A stretch of 13,336 nucleotides of DNA from Kiritimatiellia bacterium (GTDB lineage: Bacteria > Verrucomicrobiota > Kiritimatiellia > RFP12 > UBA1067): the NCBI GenBank assembly GCA_017628165.1, contig JAGBZQ010000021.1, forward strand, positions 1 to 13,336, in the 5' to 3' direction. This document shows, in pieces, positions 1 to 6,733 of this stretch. Each line of letters begins with the position of its first letter. Within the stretch, counting starts at the first letter, position 1. The notes below the pieces were generated by a model, which was given only the letters and a program-made list of their open reading frames with translations, was not told the origin of the DNA and made no database searches. The position numbers and the translations under genes are program-made.

Positions 1-1687
1 CCTGATTCGTGGCCAAAAGACCAATATGACGCAAATAATTATAGCGCACTCGATCTACATACGGAATCTTTCTTGCCGTCTTGTAGTTGAAGAGAACGTA
101 ACTGCCCCAGCCAGACGATGCTCCGAGAACGGGATCCACCTCTTTCCAGGTCTCGGTCCAATCGCACTTTCTGGCAGGATCTCCGCCGAAGAAATAACGT
201 TCCGGGATGGGCTCGATGCCAGAAGACATCCAAATGTGCGGAGCTCCCCAGACAGCCACCTTGGACGCCACTTGGGGATCGTTCTTGAACCAATGATCAA
301 GAAAAGGAAGAAGCCTGTTCTTGCGGTAGCCCTGATGCTTGAGGAGAATTTCACACAGCTCGGCAGAAAGCTTTTCGCCGCCTATCTTCGCTTCCTTGAC
401 TGCCGCAGCGAGACGCTCGATATATGCTACGTCATTTTCGCGCCTGAGAGAAACAAGAACAAGCCTCTTCCCGTTCTCTGCCGCAACACGGCGGATATTG
501 TCGTCTATGAGACCGTCGGTCACAAGCCAGCTGCGCTCCCCCATGTCAGACAAAACACGCGAAGCAACTTCATCGGCGAACTCACCCGCACGTGGATTGA
601 AATCAAAGAAAAACCCAATCGTAAGGGCGAAAAAAAGAACCGTGGCCAAAAATCCTCCGCCCACAAGCCCCACAATATGCGAAGCTCCGCGCTTGACAGA
701 AGTGGCCTCAACCCACCAGTATGCAAAGAGATAACCGATCGTCACCGAAGTGAATACGGAGAAAATGACAGGCGAGAATCCGAACGGCGCCATGAGCGCC
801 TCAGGCGAAAGCTGCGTCACCGATGCAAAAATCGCAATAACGGTCACGATCGCATGGAATACCCGCACAACCATTCCCCTCTCTCCGCCAAAAGCCACGA
901 TGCTTGAAAACACAGAAGCGAAGAAAGGCAAAACCGCAAAAAGCGGAATGACGAACCAAAGACGAATGCTGAAGAACATATCGACAGCCTTCTTCTGATC
1001 ATCAAAATAAGCCTTGAAATCGCCGATTGCAGGAAGTGCGGCAAAAACACCTGCGAGGAGGAATGCAAAAAAGAATATCGCAGCAGTGCCATATCCCCTG
1101 CCTCCGCTCTTCAACGACACCATCCAGAACGCGGCGAAATAAAACGGCATCAGAAAACCGAACGCTATAGAATCCGTCATCCCAAGCGCCATCATCACGC
1201 CGGAGAGAAGCGGCATAATCCAAGATACTTTCCGAGGAAGCTGCGAGAACGGGATAAGAAGCGAAAAAGCCAAAAGAGCCCACGCAGTGTCAAAAAGTCC
1301 TGTATCAAAACGAATGGCCGCCTCACGGACTCCCGGACTGAAAATAAACACCACTGCCGCTGCAAGCGCGCCGATAGTGCCGATCTTTTGGCTCTTGGAC
1401 TCAAGAGCCACTGACGAGCGCTGGCGCAAGAAGACACACACAAGGCTATAGAGCAGAACGACAGAAACAGCCAGACACCCAAGCGAGAAAAAGTTTGACG
1501 CTCCAAAAGGGAGTGCGAAAAATCTCATGAGCGGATAAGGCGCGTATGTGGCCGTATCAAGGCCGAGCCATACGTTGACCATCCGAGCAGTCTCGTCCGG
1601 ATATACGAACGATGCGGTGAAAAAAGCGTAGAACACCGCAGATGCGAGCGCAACAGCAATCGCAGAAAACCAATCTTTTATTCTCAT
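1..1687 (-). CDS. Large polytopic membrane protein, possibly DUF2723/GT-C-like, 3' end cut by window
   Basis: The frame opens at an ATG at 1687 and stays open for 562 codons to the window edge, so the C-terminus is missing. Residues 1-360 hold about ten or eleven hydrophobic segments (for example 7-28, 66-87, 102-118, 130-147, 157-190, 199-221, 242-265, 273-291, 304-326, 336-361). Between the first two is a 'PDETARMVNVWLGLD...YAPYPLMRFFALPFG' type loop, laid out like the first extracytoplasmic loop of DUF2723/GT-C-fold membrane proteins. From about 365 on the protein is soluble, with a 'SWLVTDGLIDDNIRR' element (386-400) and an 'LVLVSLRRENDVAYI' strand (409-423). From memory, related PVC-group proteins continue into TPR repeats; that part would lie outside. 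The start overlaps the metY stop as ATGA, with a strong GGAGGAG Shine-Dalgarno just upstream, so translation is probably coupled to metY. The CDS is well supported; the family name is tentative. Confidence 0.8.
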   Translation of the reverse strand, partial: MRIKDWFSAIAVALASAVFYAFFTASFVYPDETARMVNVWLGLDTATYAPYPLMRFFALPFGASNFFSLGCLAVSVVLLYSLVCVFLRQRSSVALESKSQKIGTIGALAAAVVFIFSPGVREAAIRFDTGLFDTAWALLAFSLLIPFSQLPRKVSWIMPLLSGVMMALGMTDSIAFGFLMPFYFAAFWMVSLKSGGRGYGTAAIFFFAFLLAGVFAALPAIGDFKAYFDDQKKAVDMFFSIRLWFVIPLFAVLPFFASVFSSIVAFGGERGMVVRVFHAIVTVIAIFASVTQLSPEALMAPFGFSPVIFSVFTSVTIGYLFAYWWVEATSVKRGASHIVGLVGGGFLATVLFFALTIGFFFDFNPRAGEFADEVASRVLSDMGERSWLVTDGLIDDNIRRVAAENGKRLVLVSLRRENDVAYIERLAAAVKEAKIGGEKLSAELCEILLKHQGYRKNRLLPFLDHWFKNDPQVASKVAVWGAPHIWMSSGIEPIPERYFFGGDPARKCDWTETWKEVDPVLGASSGWGSYVLFNYKTARKIPYVDRVRYNYLRHIGLLATNQ

Positions 1688-2976
1688 TTGCTCCTCCTTA
1701 CCTTTACCTTATCCAACGCCTGCTTAAGATCGGCTATAAGATCGTCTGGATCTTCAAGGCCGATGGAAAGACGAATCAGATCCGGCGGGATGCCGGCCTC
1801 CTTGAGCTGCTTGTCTGTAAGCTGGCGATGCGTATGCGACGCAGGATGAAGAACACAACTCCATGCATCAGCCACATGCGTGACAATGCCGATAAGTTTG
1901 AGCGCATCCATAAACGCGATAGACGCATTGCGCCCGCCGCGAATACCAAACGTCATCACGCCGCACGGCGAAGAGCCGCTGAACTGCTTCTTGACGAGCT
2001 TATGGTACTTGGAATCCGGAAGACCCGCGAAGTTGACCCACGCCACCTTCTCCTGCGTCTTGAGCCACTTGGCGATCTTAAGCGCAGATTCTGCGTGGCG
2101 GCGTATCCTCAAATGGAGAGACTCAAGCCCGAGGTTCACAAGAAAGGCGTTGAACGGGGAAGGAATCGCACCGAAATCACGCATCAGGTGAGCTGTGCAT
2201 TTGGTGATATAGGCAAGCTTGCCGAACTTCTCCGTGTAGCTCAAGCCGTGATAGGAAGCGTCAGGCTCCACAAGACCGGGGAATCGCTCGGGATACTTCG
2301 TCCAATCAAAATTGCCAGAATCCACGATCACACCGCCGACCTGCGAAGAATGCCCGTCCATATACTTCGTCGTCGCGTGAGTGACGATATCGCATCCGAA
2401 CTCAAAAGGACGGCAGAGAATTGGCGTGGGGAACGTATTGTCTATAATAAGCGGAACCCCATTTTTGTGAGCTATCTTCGCAAACTTGGCGATATCGAGA
2501 ACGCTGCCAGAGGGATTGGCCACAGTCTCTCCAAACACACATTTAGTGTTCGGCCTAAAGGCAGCCTGTATCGTCTTCTCATCAGCGTCGGGATCCACAA
2601 ATGTGAACTCAATGCCGAGCTTTTTAAGAGACACCGCAAAAAGATTGAACGTACCTCCGTAAATCTGCGCGGAAGAAACCACATGATCGCCTGCGTTGCA
2701 GATATTCAAAATGGCGAACGTGGAAGCGGCCTGCCCGGAACTCGTAAGAATCGCCGCTACGCCTCCTTCAAGCGCGGCAATCTTCTTGGCTACCTGATCA
2801 TTCGTGGGATTGGCAAGCCGCGTATAGAAGTAGCCGGAAGCCTTAAGATCAAAAAGATCGGCCATATGCTGCGTAGTATCATAGCGAAACGTTGTTGACG
2901 AATAAATCGGAACCTGGCGAGGCTCGCCGCACTTCGGCGACCATCCGCCCTGAACACAAAGAGTGTCGATCTTCAT
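1684..2976 (-). CDS. metY: O-acetylhomoserine sulfhydrylase (PLP-dependent, Cys/Met metabolism family)
   Basis: This 430-residue protein matches the length and layout of O-acetylhomoserine aminocarboxypropyltransferases, which make homocysteine from O-acetylhomoserine and sulfide in the cytosol. Visible marks are the N-terminal 'TLCVQGGW' and 'VPIYSSTTF' (25-33), the 'YTRLANPTND' cofactor loop (51-60), the 'SSGQAA' phosphate-binding turn (79-84), 'IIDNTFPTP' with the PLP-ring Asp (177-185), the Schiff-base lysine in 'THATTKYMDGH' (Lys204), and the C-terminal 'VLHPASHTHRQL' block. The ATG at 2976 is preceded by AGGAAG about ten bases upstream and by an extended -10 promoter. The stop overlaps the start of the downstream membrane protein by ATGA. 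A cystathionine gamma-synthase or methionine gamma-lyase would normally be nearer 380-400 residues, so the sulfhydrylase assignment is favoured, though substrate choice cannot be proven from sequence. Confidence 0.93.
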   Translation of the reverse strand: MKIDTLCVQGGWSPKCGEPRQVPIYSSTTFRYDTTQHMADLFDLKASGYFYTRLANPTNDQVAKKIAALEGGVAAILTSSGQAASTFAILNICNAGDHVVSSAQIYGGTFNLFAVSLKKLGIEFTFVDPDADEKTIQAAFRPNTKCVFGETVANPSGSVLDIAKFAKIAHKNGVPLIIDNTFPTPILCRPFEFGCDIVTHATTKYMDGHSSQVGGVIVDSGNFDWTKYPERFPGLVEPDASYHGLSYTEKFGKLAYITKCTAHLMRDFGAIPSPFNAFLVNLGLESLHLRIRRHAESALKIAKWLKTQEKVAWVNFAGLPDSKYHKLVKKQFSGSSPCGVMTFGIRGGRNASIAFMDALKLIGIVTHVADAWSCVLHPASHTHRQLTDKQLKEAGIPPDLIRLSIGLEDPDDLIADLKQALDKVKVRRSK

Positions 2977-3022
2977 TAGAGACTTCTTCCTTTCTGTAAT
3001 GCAATCAGCCTACTTGCGCTAT

Positions 3023-3050
3023 ATTATAGCACAATTTATGCTATTTTTAA
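3023..3050 (-). promoter_or_regulatory. Extended -10 promoter for metY
   Basis: On the minus strand a perfect TATAAT (3023-3028) is preceded by TGC, giving an extended -10 (TGnTATAAT). A weak -35 candidate TTAAAA (3045-3050) sits 16 bases upstream. A start near 3015 would give a leader of about 40 bases ending in the AGGAAG ribosome site. No S-box, SAM-II or T-box structure fits in so short a leader. A 13-base near-perfect palindrome, gctata-t-tatagc (3018-3030), covers the -10 and could be an operator or chance. Confidence 0.7.
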
Positions 3051-3084
3051 CCCGCTGACAAAATAAAATCGCGGCCTCCTGATG

Positions 3085-3246
3085 TCATGATGCTGGTTTC
3101 TGCGGCGTTGGAGCCGACAGCAGAAGTTTGCGTGTCTTATCCATAGCCTTTCGATACATCGTCTCTAAAGAATCAAGACACTTTTCACTCGAGCGCCAGA
3201 GCGGAATTGGCCCCAAACGCTTCAATACTGCGCTTTCAATCTTCAT
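3085..3246 (-). CDS. Small 53-residue ORF overlapping the end of the SWIM gene
   Basis: An ATG at 3246, inside the last codons of the SWIM gene (11-base overlap, different frame), opens a 53-codon frame ending TGA at 3085-3087. It has a strong Shine-Dalgarno, GGAGGAGGAG, seven bases upstream, which favours real initiation. The product starts MKIESAVLKRLGPIPLWR and continues as a basic amphipathic helix-like stretch (SLETMYRKAMDKTRKLLL) with a Pro-rich end; no signal peptide or membrane segment is seen. Two in-frame stops (TGA, TAG) lie directly before the ATG, so it cannot start earlier. It could be an independent coupled peptide. Alternatively, it could be the detached C-terminal tail of the SWIM protein, because a one-base shift would fuse the two frames. 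I do not recognise a family with certainty. Confidence 0.5.
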   Translation of the reverse strand: MKIESAVLKRLGPIPLWRSSEKCLDSLETMYRKAMDKTRKLLLSAPTPQKPAS

Positions 3247-3826
3247 CTATCAACTCCTCCTCCCGTATGCCTCTAAGCTCAAGAAGCGTTAAGGGACGCC
3301 TTGCTATCTCTTCACCGAGAATCATAAGAACAGCGCACGAATGCTTACACGGATTCGCCCAATCAGGACATGAGCATCCGATTGTCACATCGTATTTTCC
3401 CGGGGCTATCTTGCCGCCGGGGAAAAGCTGAGCGCCCTCTTCACGAAACATCTTCTCCACATCAAGAGGGAACTCACCGGCAAGAAGCCGCGCAAGAAGC
3501 ATCACCTCGCCTCGCAGCTTCGTGACGATTCTTTTGCGCACCGCTTCATTAAGCGGCGTAAACTTGATCTCTACGGAATACGGCTCGAGGCGCATGCCCA
3601 TAACTTTAGCGCGAACATTCGATCCTTCCACTTCAAGCGCCACAACCTGCCCTGAAACCGCATACGTCCTGCCGCGTGCCGTCCGTCCATCGAACCCCAT
3701 CGGCTCCACAGCCTCCATCCACTTGGAAAACCACCAACTGCGCTGGGCTCCTGGACGCTGAAGCTGAGCTCTAAAGCCAGTGGCGTGACGCGGAAAGCGC
3801 ATGGGGAAATGCTTTTTGCCTGACAT
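3236..3826 (-). CDS. SWIM zinc-finger protein, partner of the SNF2 ATPase
   Basis: This 196-residue protein carries a clear SWIM zinc finger, CxCx6CxH, as CSCPDWANPCKH (Cys151, Cys153, Cys160, His162). The N-terminal two thirds follow the usual bacterial SWIM-protein pattern: 'WWFSKWMEAVE' (31-41), 'ARGRTYAVSGQV' (50-61), 'EPYSVEI' (81-87), an 'LLAGEFP' helix (114-120) and 'LFPGG' (134-138). A short 'LLELRGIREEELI' helix follows the finger. SWIM domains are thought to bind DNA or protein; in bacteria they very often sit beside SNF2-family ATPases, as here, where only two bases separate the genes. The start ATG at 3826 follows a GAGGT motif. The protein is short after the finger (34 residues) compared with some relatives, which bears on whether the next small ORF is a broken-off tail. 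Confidence 0.88.
   Translation of the reverse strand: MSGKKHFPMRFPRHATGFRAQLQRPGAQRSWWFSKWMEAVEPMGFDGRTARGRTYAVSGQVVALEVEGSNVRAKVMGMRLEPYSVEIKFTPLNEAVRKRIVTKLRGEVMLLARLLAGEFPLDVEKMFREEGAQLFPGGKIAPGKYDVTIGCSCPDWANPCKHSCAVLMILGEEIARRPLTLLELRGIREEELIDED
3254..3263 (-). promoter_or_regulatory. Strong Shine-Dalgarno for the 53-codon ORF
   Basis: The minus strand reads GGAGGAGGAG seven bases before the ATG at 3246, inside the SWIM coding frame, where the same bases also encode the Glu-Glu-Glu run. A near-perfect ribosome site at correct spacing is the main reason for calling the small ORF. The Glu run gives an alternative explanation for the purines. Confidence 0.5.
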
Positions 3827-3828
3827 AT

Positions 3829-6198
3829 TTAGACCTCGTCCTTTCCGCTGAGAGCAACTATTTCCTCAAACTCGCTCCCGCTGAGCGAACGAAGGAAATT
3901 CTCACCTGGCTGAACGAGCGTTCCCGCCACTCTGAACTTACGCTCCAGAAGTTTGTCGATACGCTCCTCAAGAGTCCCCTCCGTAATAAAGGCATGAACG
4001 AAAACAGTCTTCTTTTGTCCGATTCTATGAGCACGGTCCGTTGCCTGCGATTCCACCGCCGGATTCCACCATCTATCAAAGTGAATAACGTGCGTAGCCT
4101 TGGTGAGATTGAGGCCGAACGCTCCGCTTCGAAGTGAAAGAATGAACGCCGAAGGCTCTCCCGTCCCGGCAAAAGCGGCAACTTCAGCCTCGCGCGCGGC
4201 AGACGAAAGCGAGCCGTTGAGAAACGGGAATAGACGTCCGAACTTCTCTTTGAGCACCTTTCTCACACGCTCCCCCACGGAAGTGTACTGCGTAAAGATA
4301 AGAACGCTCTCGCCTACGGCAAAAATCCCCTCCAAAAGATCGACAAGCCGCGCCATCTTGCCTTCGCCGTCACAAATGAGCTTAAGCCGCGTTAAAAGCG
4401 CAAACATATCGCCTCTCCGACGCTCACCGACCCTGTAATCCTCAAGCGCATTCTCATAGAGCACTCTATCTGCCGGTGTAAGAACACAATATTCCTTTAT
4501 CTCGCGCTTTCCGCCGAGCTCAGACGCCACATCGGAATCGCTCTTAAGACGCCTTAAAACAAACGGCTCAAGCGCATGCTGAAGGCGCTTGGCGGCAGTA
4601 CTTTTTTCATCGAGCGCGATAGGTTTTACAAAACGCTCAGTAAATGACTTCCTGTCTCCGAGAAATCCGGGATTGAGAAAATTCTGAAGGCTCCATATAT
4701 CGGCAACGGAGTTCTCTATCGGCGTTCCGGTAAGCGCAATGCGCCTTTTCACGCTGAGCGCAATCGCCGCACGGGCAACGCGCGTATCCGGATTCTTGGC
4801 AACCTGCGCTTCATCAAGAACAAGCGAAAACCATTCAAGCGGCTGGAAAATCGAATAATCCTTCACAAAAAGCGAATAGCTCGTGATCACCACGTCCGCC
4901 TTTGCCGCGGATAGCTTAAACCCGTATTCAAGCTGACGCATCGAGCCCTGATGGACATAGACCGCGAGATGCGGCGCAAACTTCGCGAACTCATGCTTCC
5001 AGTTGGGAAGGAGCGTCAAAGGCGCTACCACAAGTGCGGGAGCGTCGCCCTTTTTTCGCGCAAGAAGAAGCCACGCAATCGTCTGGACGGTTTTGCCAAG
5101 CCCCATTTCATCGGCAAGAAGAGCGCCAAAACCATTATCCGCAAGAAACTTCATCCACGCCACGCCACGCTTCTGATAATCCGTAAGCTTTGCCTCAAGC
5201 CCCTTGATCTCCCCAATTTTTTCGAGCGTTCCCCTCCCCGCCGATTTGAGCGAATGGATAAGACCTCTGAGCCATCCGTGCGCGGCAAGCTCCTCAATCT
5301 GAAGGCGCCCCGCAAAACCTATTCCGCTCGCAAAAGCCAAGGCCTCATTCACGGAAATCTTCTGCCCGTTCTGACGCTCGAGAACCCGAAGCGCCTCCTT
5401 GAGGACATTTCTATCCACATCAATCCATCTGTTTCTAAAAAACACGAGAGTGGATTTTTGCTCTATGAGGAAACGGATATCCTCTATATCCACAACCTCA
5501 CCGTCCACGCGGATTTGAAGGCGTCTGTCAAATACGCGCTCGCCCTTCGCTCCGCCTTCAACAGGAATCAAGTCCGCCGAAGCCGAAATATGCGAAGCGA
5601 TATCGCATCCCTCCACAGCAAAGCCGGCATCAGCAAGCTCCTTTGCTCCGCTCCTCAAAAAACTCTCCGCCTCGGCACGCGAAAGGAGAACTTCCATCTT
5701 CACGCGCTTGGCAGAAGCACCGCCTTTGCGCTTCATATTCCTGAGAGCAGGTACAATCCTGGCCGCGCACGAAAGAGCCATAAGCTCGCTGCGCGTGCGA
5801 TGCGCGGCAGATGAGATGGAAAATCCTTCACCATCGGCGGAAAACCTGAAAACAATCTTCCTGCGCGCCTCACTGTTCTCATCCGCGCCACTCGCCCATC
5901 GCTTCAACTCCTCGGCAAACAGCTCGCATTCGCGCTCATCCCAGACGACACGCCCGCTTCTGCTTCTCAAGGCCATGATCCACGCGTCATGAAGTGTTTC
6001 GTGACACTCGCCTTCCGCATCCGCCGACAAAGGGGTAATTGCAGCCGTGCGCACAAACTCGTCCACCCAAAAATTATCCGCTCCTATGGCACACCATCTA
6101 GCGTACCACCCGTCATCCTCCCTCCTGAGAGAAGGGATGAAGCGCCCTTCCGAGACGATCTTCGCCGCCTCAAGCTGTCGCGGTGTCAGCGGCTTCAT
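3829..6198 (-). CDS. SNF2-family helicase-like ATPase (DUF3670-type N-terminus)
   Basis: This is a SNF2/Swi2 superfamily-2 DNA-dependent ATPase of 789 residues from the ATG at 6198. Motifs in order are 'DEMGLGKT' Walker A (363-370), 'DEAQ' Walker B (462-465), 'TGTPIENS' motif III (490-497), 'SLRSGAFGLNLT' motif V (about 688-699) and 'QATDRAHRIGQ' motif VI (718-728), so both RecA-like lobes are complete. The region before Walker A, roughly 165-310, resembles the SNF2-associated DUF3670 domain, including a 'LVFFRNRWIDVD' segment. Such enzymes translocate on duplex DNA and remodel protein-DNA complexes; the role of the SNF2-SWIM pair in bacteria is not settled. An in-frame TTG at 6246 would give 805 residues but overlap the upstream gene by 77 bases. 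The ATG, with a 29-base overlap, is preferred, although its ribosome site is weak. The SWIM gene follows after two bases. Confidence 0.9.
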   Translation of the reverse strand: MKPLTPRQLEAAKIVSEGRFIPSLRREDDGWYARWCAIGADNFWVDEFVRTAAITPLSADAEGECHETLHDAWIMALRSRSGRVVWDERECELFAEELKRWASGADENSEARRKIVFRFSADGEGFSISSAAHRTRSELMALSCAARIVPALRNMKRKGGASAKRVKMEVLLSRAEAESFLRSGAKELADAGFAVEGCDIASHISASADLIPVEGGAKGERVFDRRLQIRVDGEVVDIEDIRFLIEQKSTLVFFRNRWIDVDRNVLKEALRVLERQNGQKISVNEALAFASGIGFAGRLQIEELAAHGWLRGLIHSLKSAGRGTLEKIGEIKGLEAKLTDYQKRGVAWMKFLADNGFGALLADEMGLGKTVQTIAWLLLARKKGDAPALVVAPLTLLPNWKHEFAKFAPHLAVYVHQGSMRQLEYGFKLSAAKADVVITSYSLFVKDYSIFQPLEWFSLVLDEAQVAKNPDTRVARAAIALSVKRRIALTGTPIENSVADIWSLQNFLNPGFLGDRKSFTERFVKPIALDEKSTAAKRLQHALEPFVLRRLKSDSDVASELGGKREIKEYCVLTPADRVLYENALEDYRVGERRRGDMFALLTRLKLICDGEGKMARLVDLLEGIFAVGESVLIFTQYTSVGERVRKVLKEKFGRLFPFLNGSLSSAAREAEVAAFAGTGEPSAFILSLRSGAFGLNLTKATHVIHFDRWWNPAVESQATDRAHRIGQKKTVFVHAFITEGTLEERIDKLLERKFRVAGTLVQPGENFLRSLSGSEFEEIVALSGKDEV

Positions 6199-6724
6199 CC
6201 TCGGAAGCAACTTCCCCAAGCGTTTTCGTGCCGGAAAGAAGCGCAACTACCTGCTGCTGGACCTCACCCAAATTCTCAAGCCTCAACCCGGGATCGAGAA
6301 TAACAAATGTATCACCGTTTTTCCTGTCCTCGTAAACGCGGCGGATAAGCCCGTCATCGCGGCGCTTGGCATCACGCTCAACGAGAATCTTCGAGCGCTC
6401 AAGCATCACGGCAAGAACATACACCACGTTCTTCATCGCGGGGTCGTCAAGCGTAACCAACTTGCGGAGAAGCTCGCCCGCATCCTCCTTTTTGAGAGGC
6501 TCCTTTTTCACTTCCTTTGCAGGCGCAAGATACACACCATCCCACTGCGAAAACGGCTGCCAATCGCGCTCCGTTACCTTCCAGCATTCGGGATGGCAAT
6601 CGAACCTCTCATACCCCTCGCCGGTATCCTTAAGAGCGCTCACCACGAGAGACTTATCTAAAAGCGGCTGCTGGCAAATTGTGCAGACGTGACCGCGTGA
6701 TCTGATATTCCATTCCTGCGACAT
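6170..6724 (-). CDS. Conserved hypothetical protein with a four-Cys putative zinc ribbon
   Basis: This 184-residue protein has a small N-terminal putative metal-binding module made of 'CTIC' (Cys14, Cys17) and 'CHPEC' (Cys43, Cys47). The module is followed by a 'WDGVYL' segment and, from about 80 to 116, a helical stretch ('LLRKLVTLDDP...VVYVLAVMLERSKIL'). Then come a 'FVILDPGLRLENLGEVQQQVVALL' block (140-163) and an acidic tail. I recall similar proteins only as uncharacterised entries in Verrucomicrobia- and Planctomycetes-type genomes; no enzyme family is recognised. It has no signal peptide or membrane span, so it is probably cytosolic. The ATG at 6724 has a good GAGGAAGAG ribosome site within the nine-base gap after plsC. 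Its 3' end overlaps the SNF2 gene, suggesting co-translation with it and possibly a shared job, but that is inference. Confidence 0.8.
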   Translation of the reverse strand: MSQEWNIRSRGHVCTICQQPLLDKSLVVSALKDTGEGYERFDCHPECWKVTERDWQPFSQWDGVYLAPAKEVKKEPLKKEDAGELLRKLVTLDDPAMKNVVYVLAVMLERSKILVERDAKRRDDGLIRRVYEDRKNGDTFVILDPGLRLENLGEVQQQVVALLSGTKTLGEVASEDEAADTATA

Positions 6725-6733
6725 GACTCTTCC

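Noticed and set aside
26..907. 293-codon plus-strand frame at the left edge
   Set aside because: Antisense to the polytopic membrane protein, which is supported by an ATGA start, a strong ribosome site and 562 open codons with regular membrane segments.
1642..2898. 418-codon open frame on the plus strand
   Set aside because: Antisense to metY, whose PLP motifs are clear; the product is Arg-rich with no recognisable domains.
2977..3022. SAM riboswitch or T-box in the metY leader
   Set aside because: The leader between the predicted start and the ATG is only about 40 bases and shows no conserved stems or T-box sequence.
3047..3084. Terminator after the small ORF
   Set aside because: Only 4-5 base-pair arms with large loops (CCGC/GCGG, TGACA/TGTCA) and no clean T-run; too weak to call.
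4951..5814. 287-codon plus-strand frame
   Set aside because: Antisense to the SNF2 gene; basic, low-complexity translation without a ribosome site or domain.
3236..6246. Phage-defence system containing SNF2 helicase
   Set aside because: No methyltransferase, nuclease, PLD, restriction or phage gene is nearby, and the genes sit in an operon of housekeeping functions; the SNF2-SWIM pair alone is not evidence of defence.
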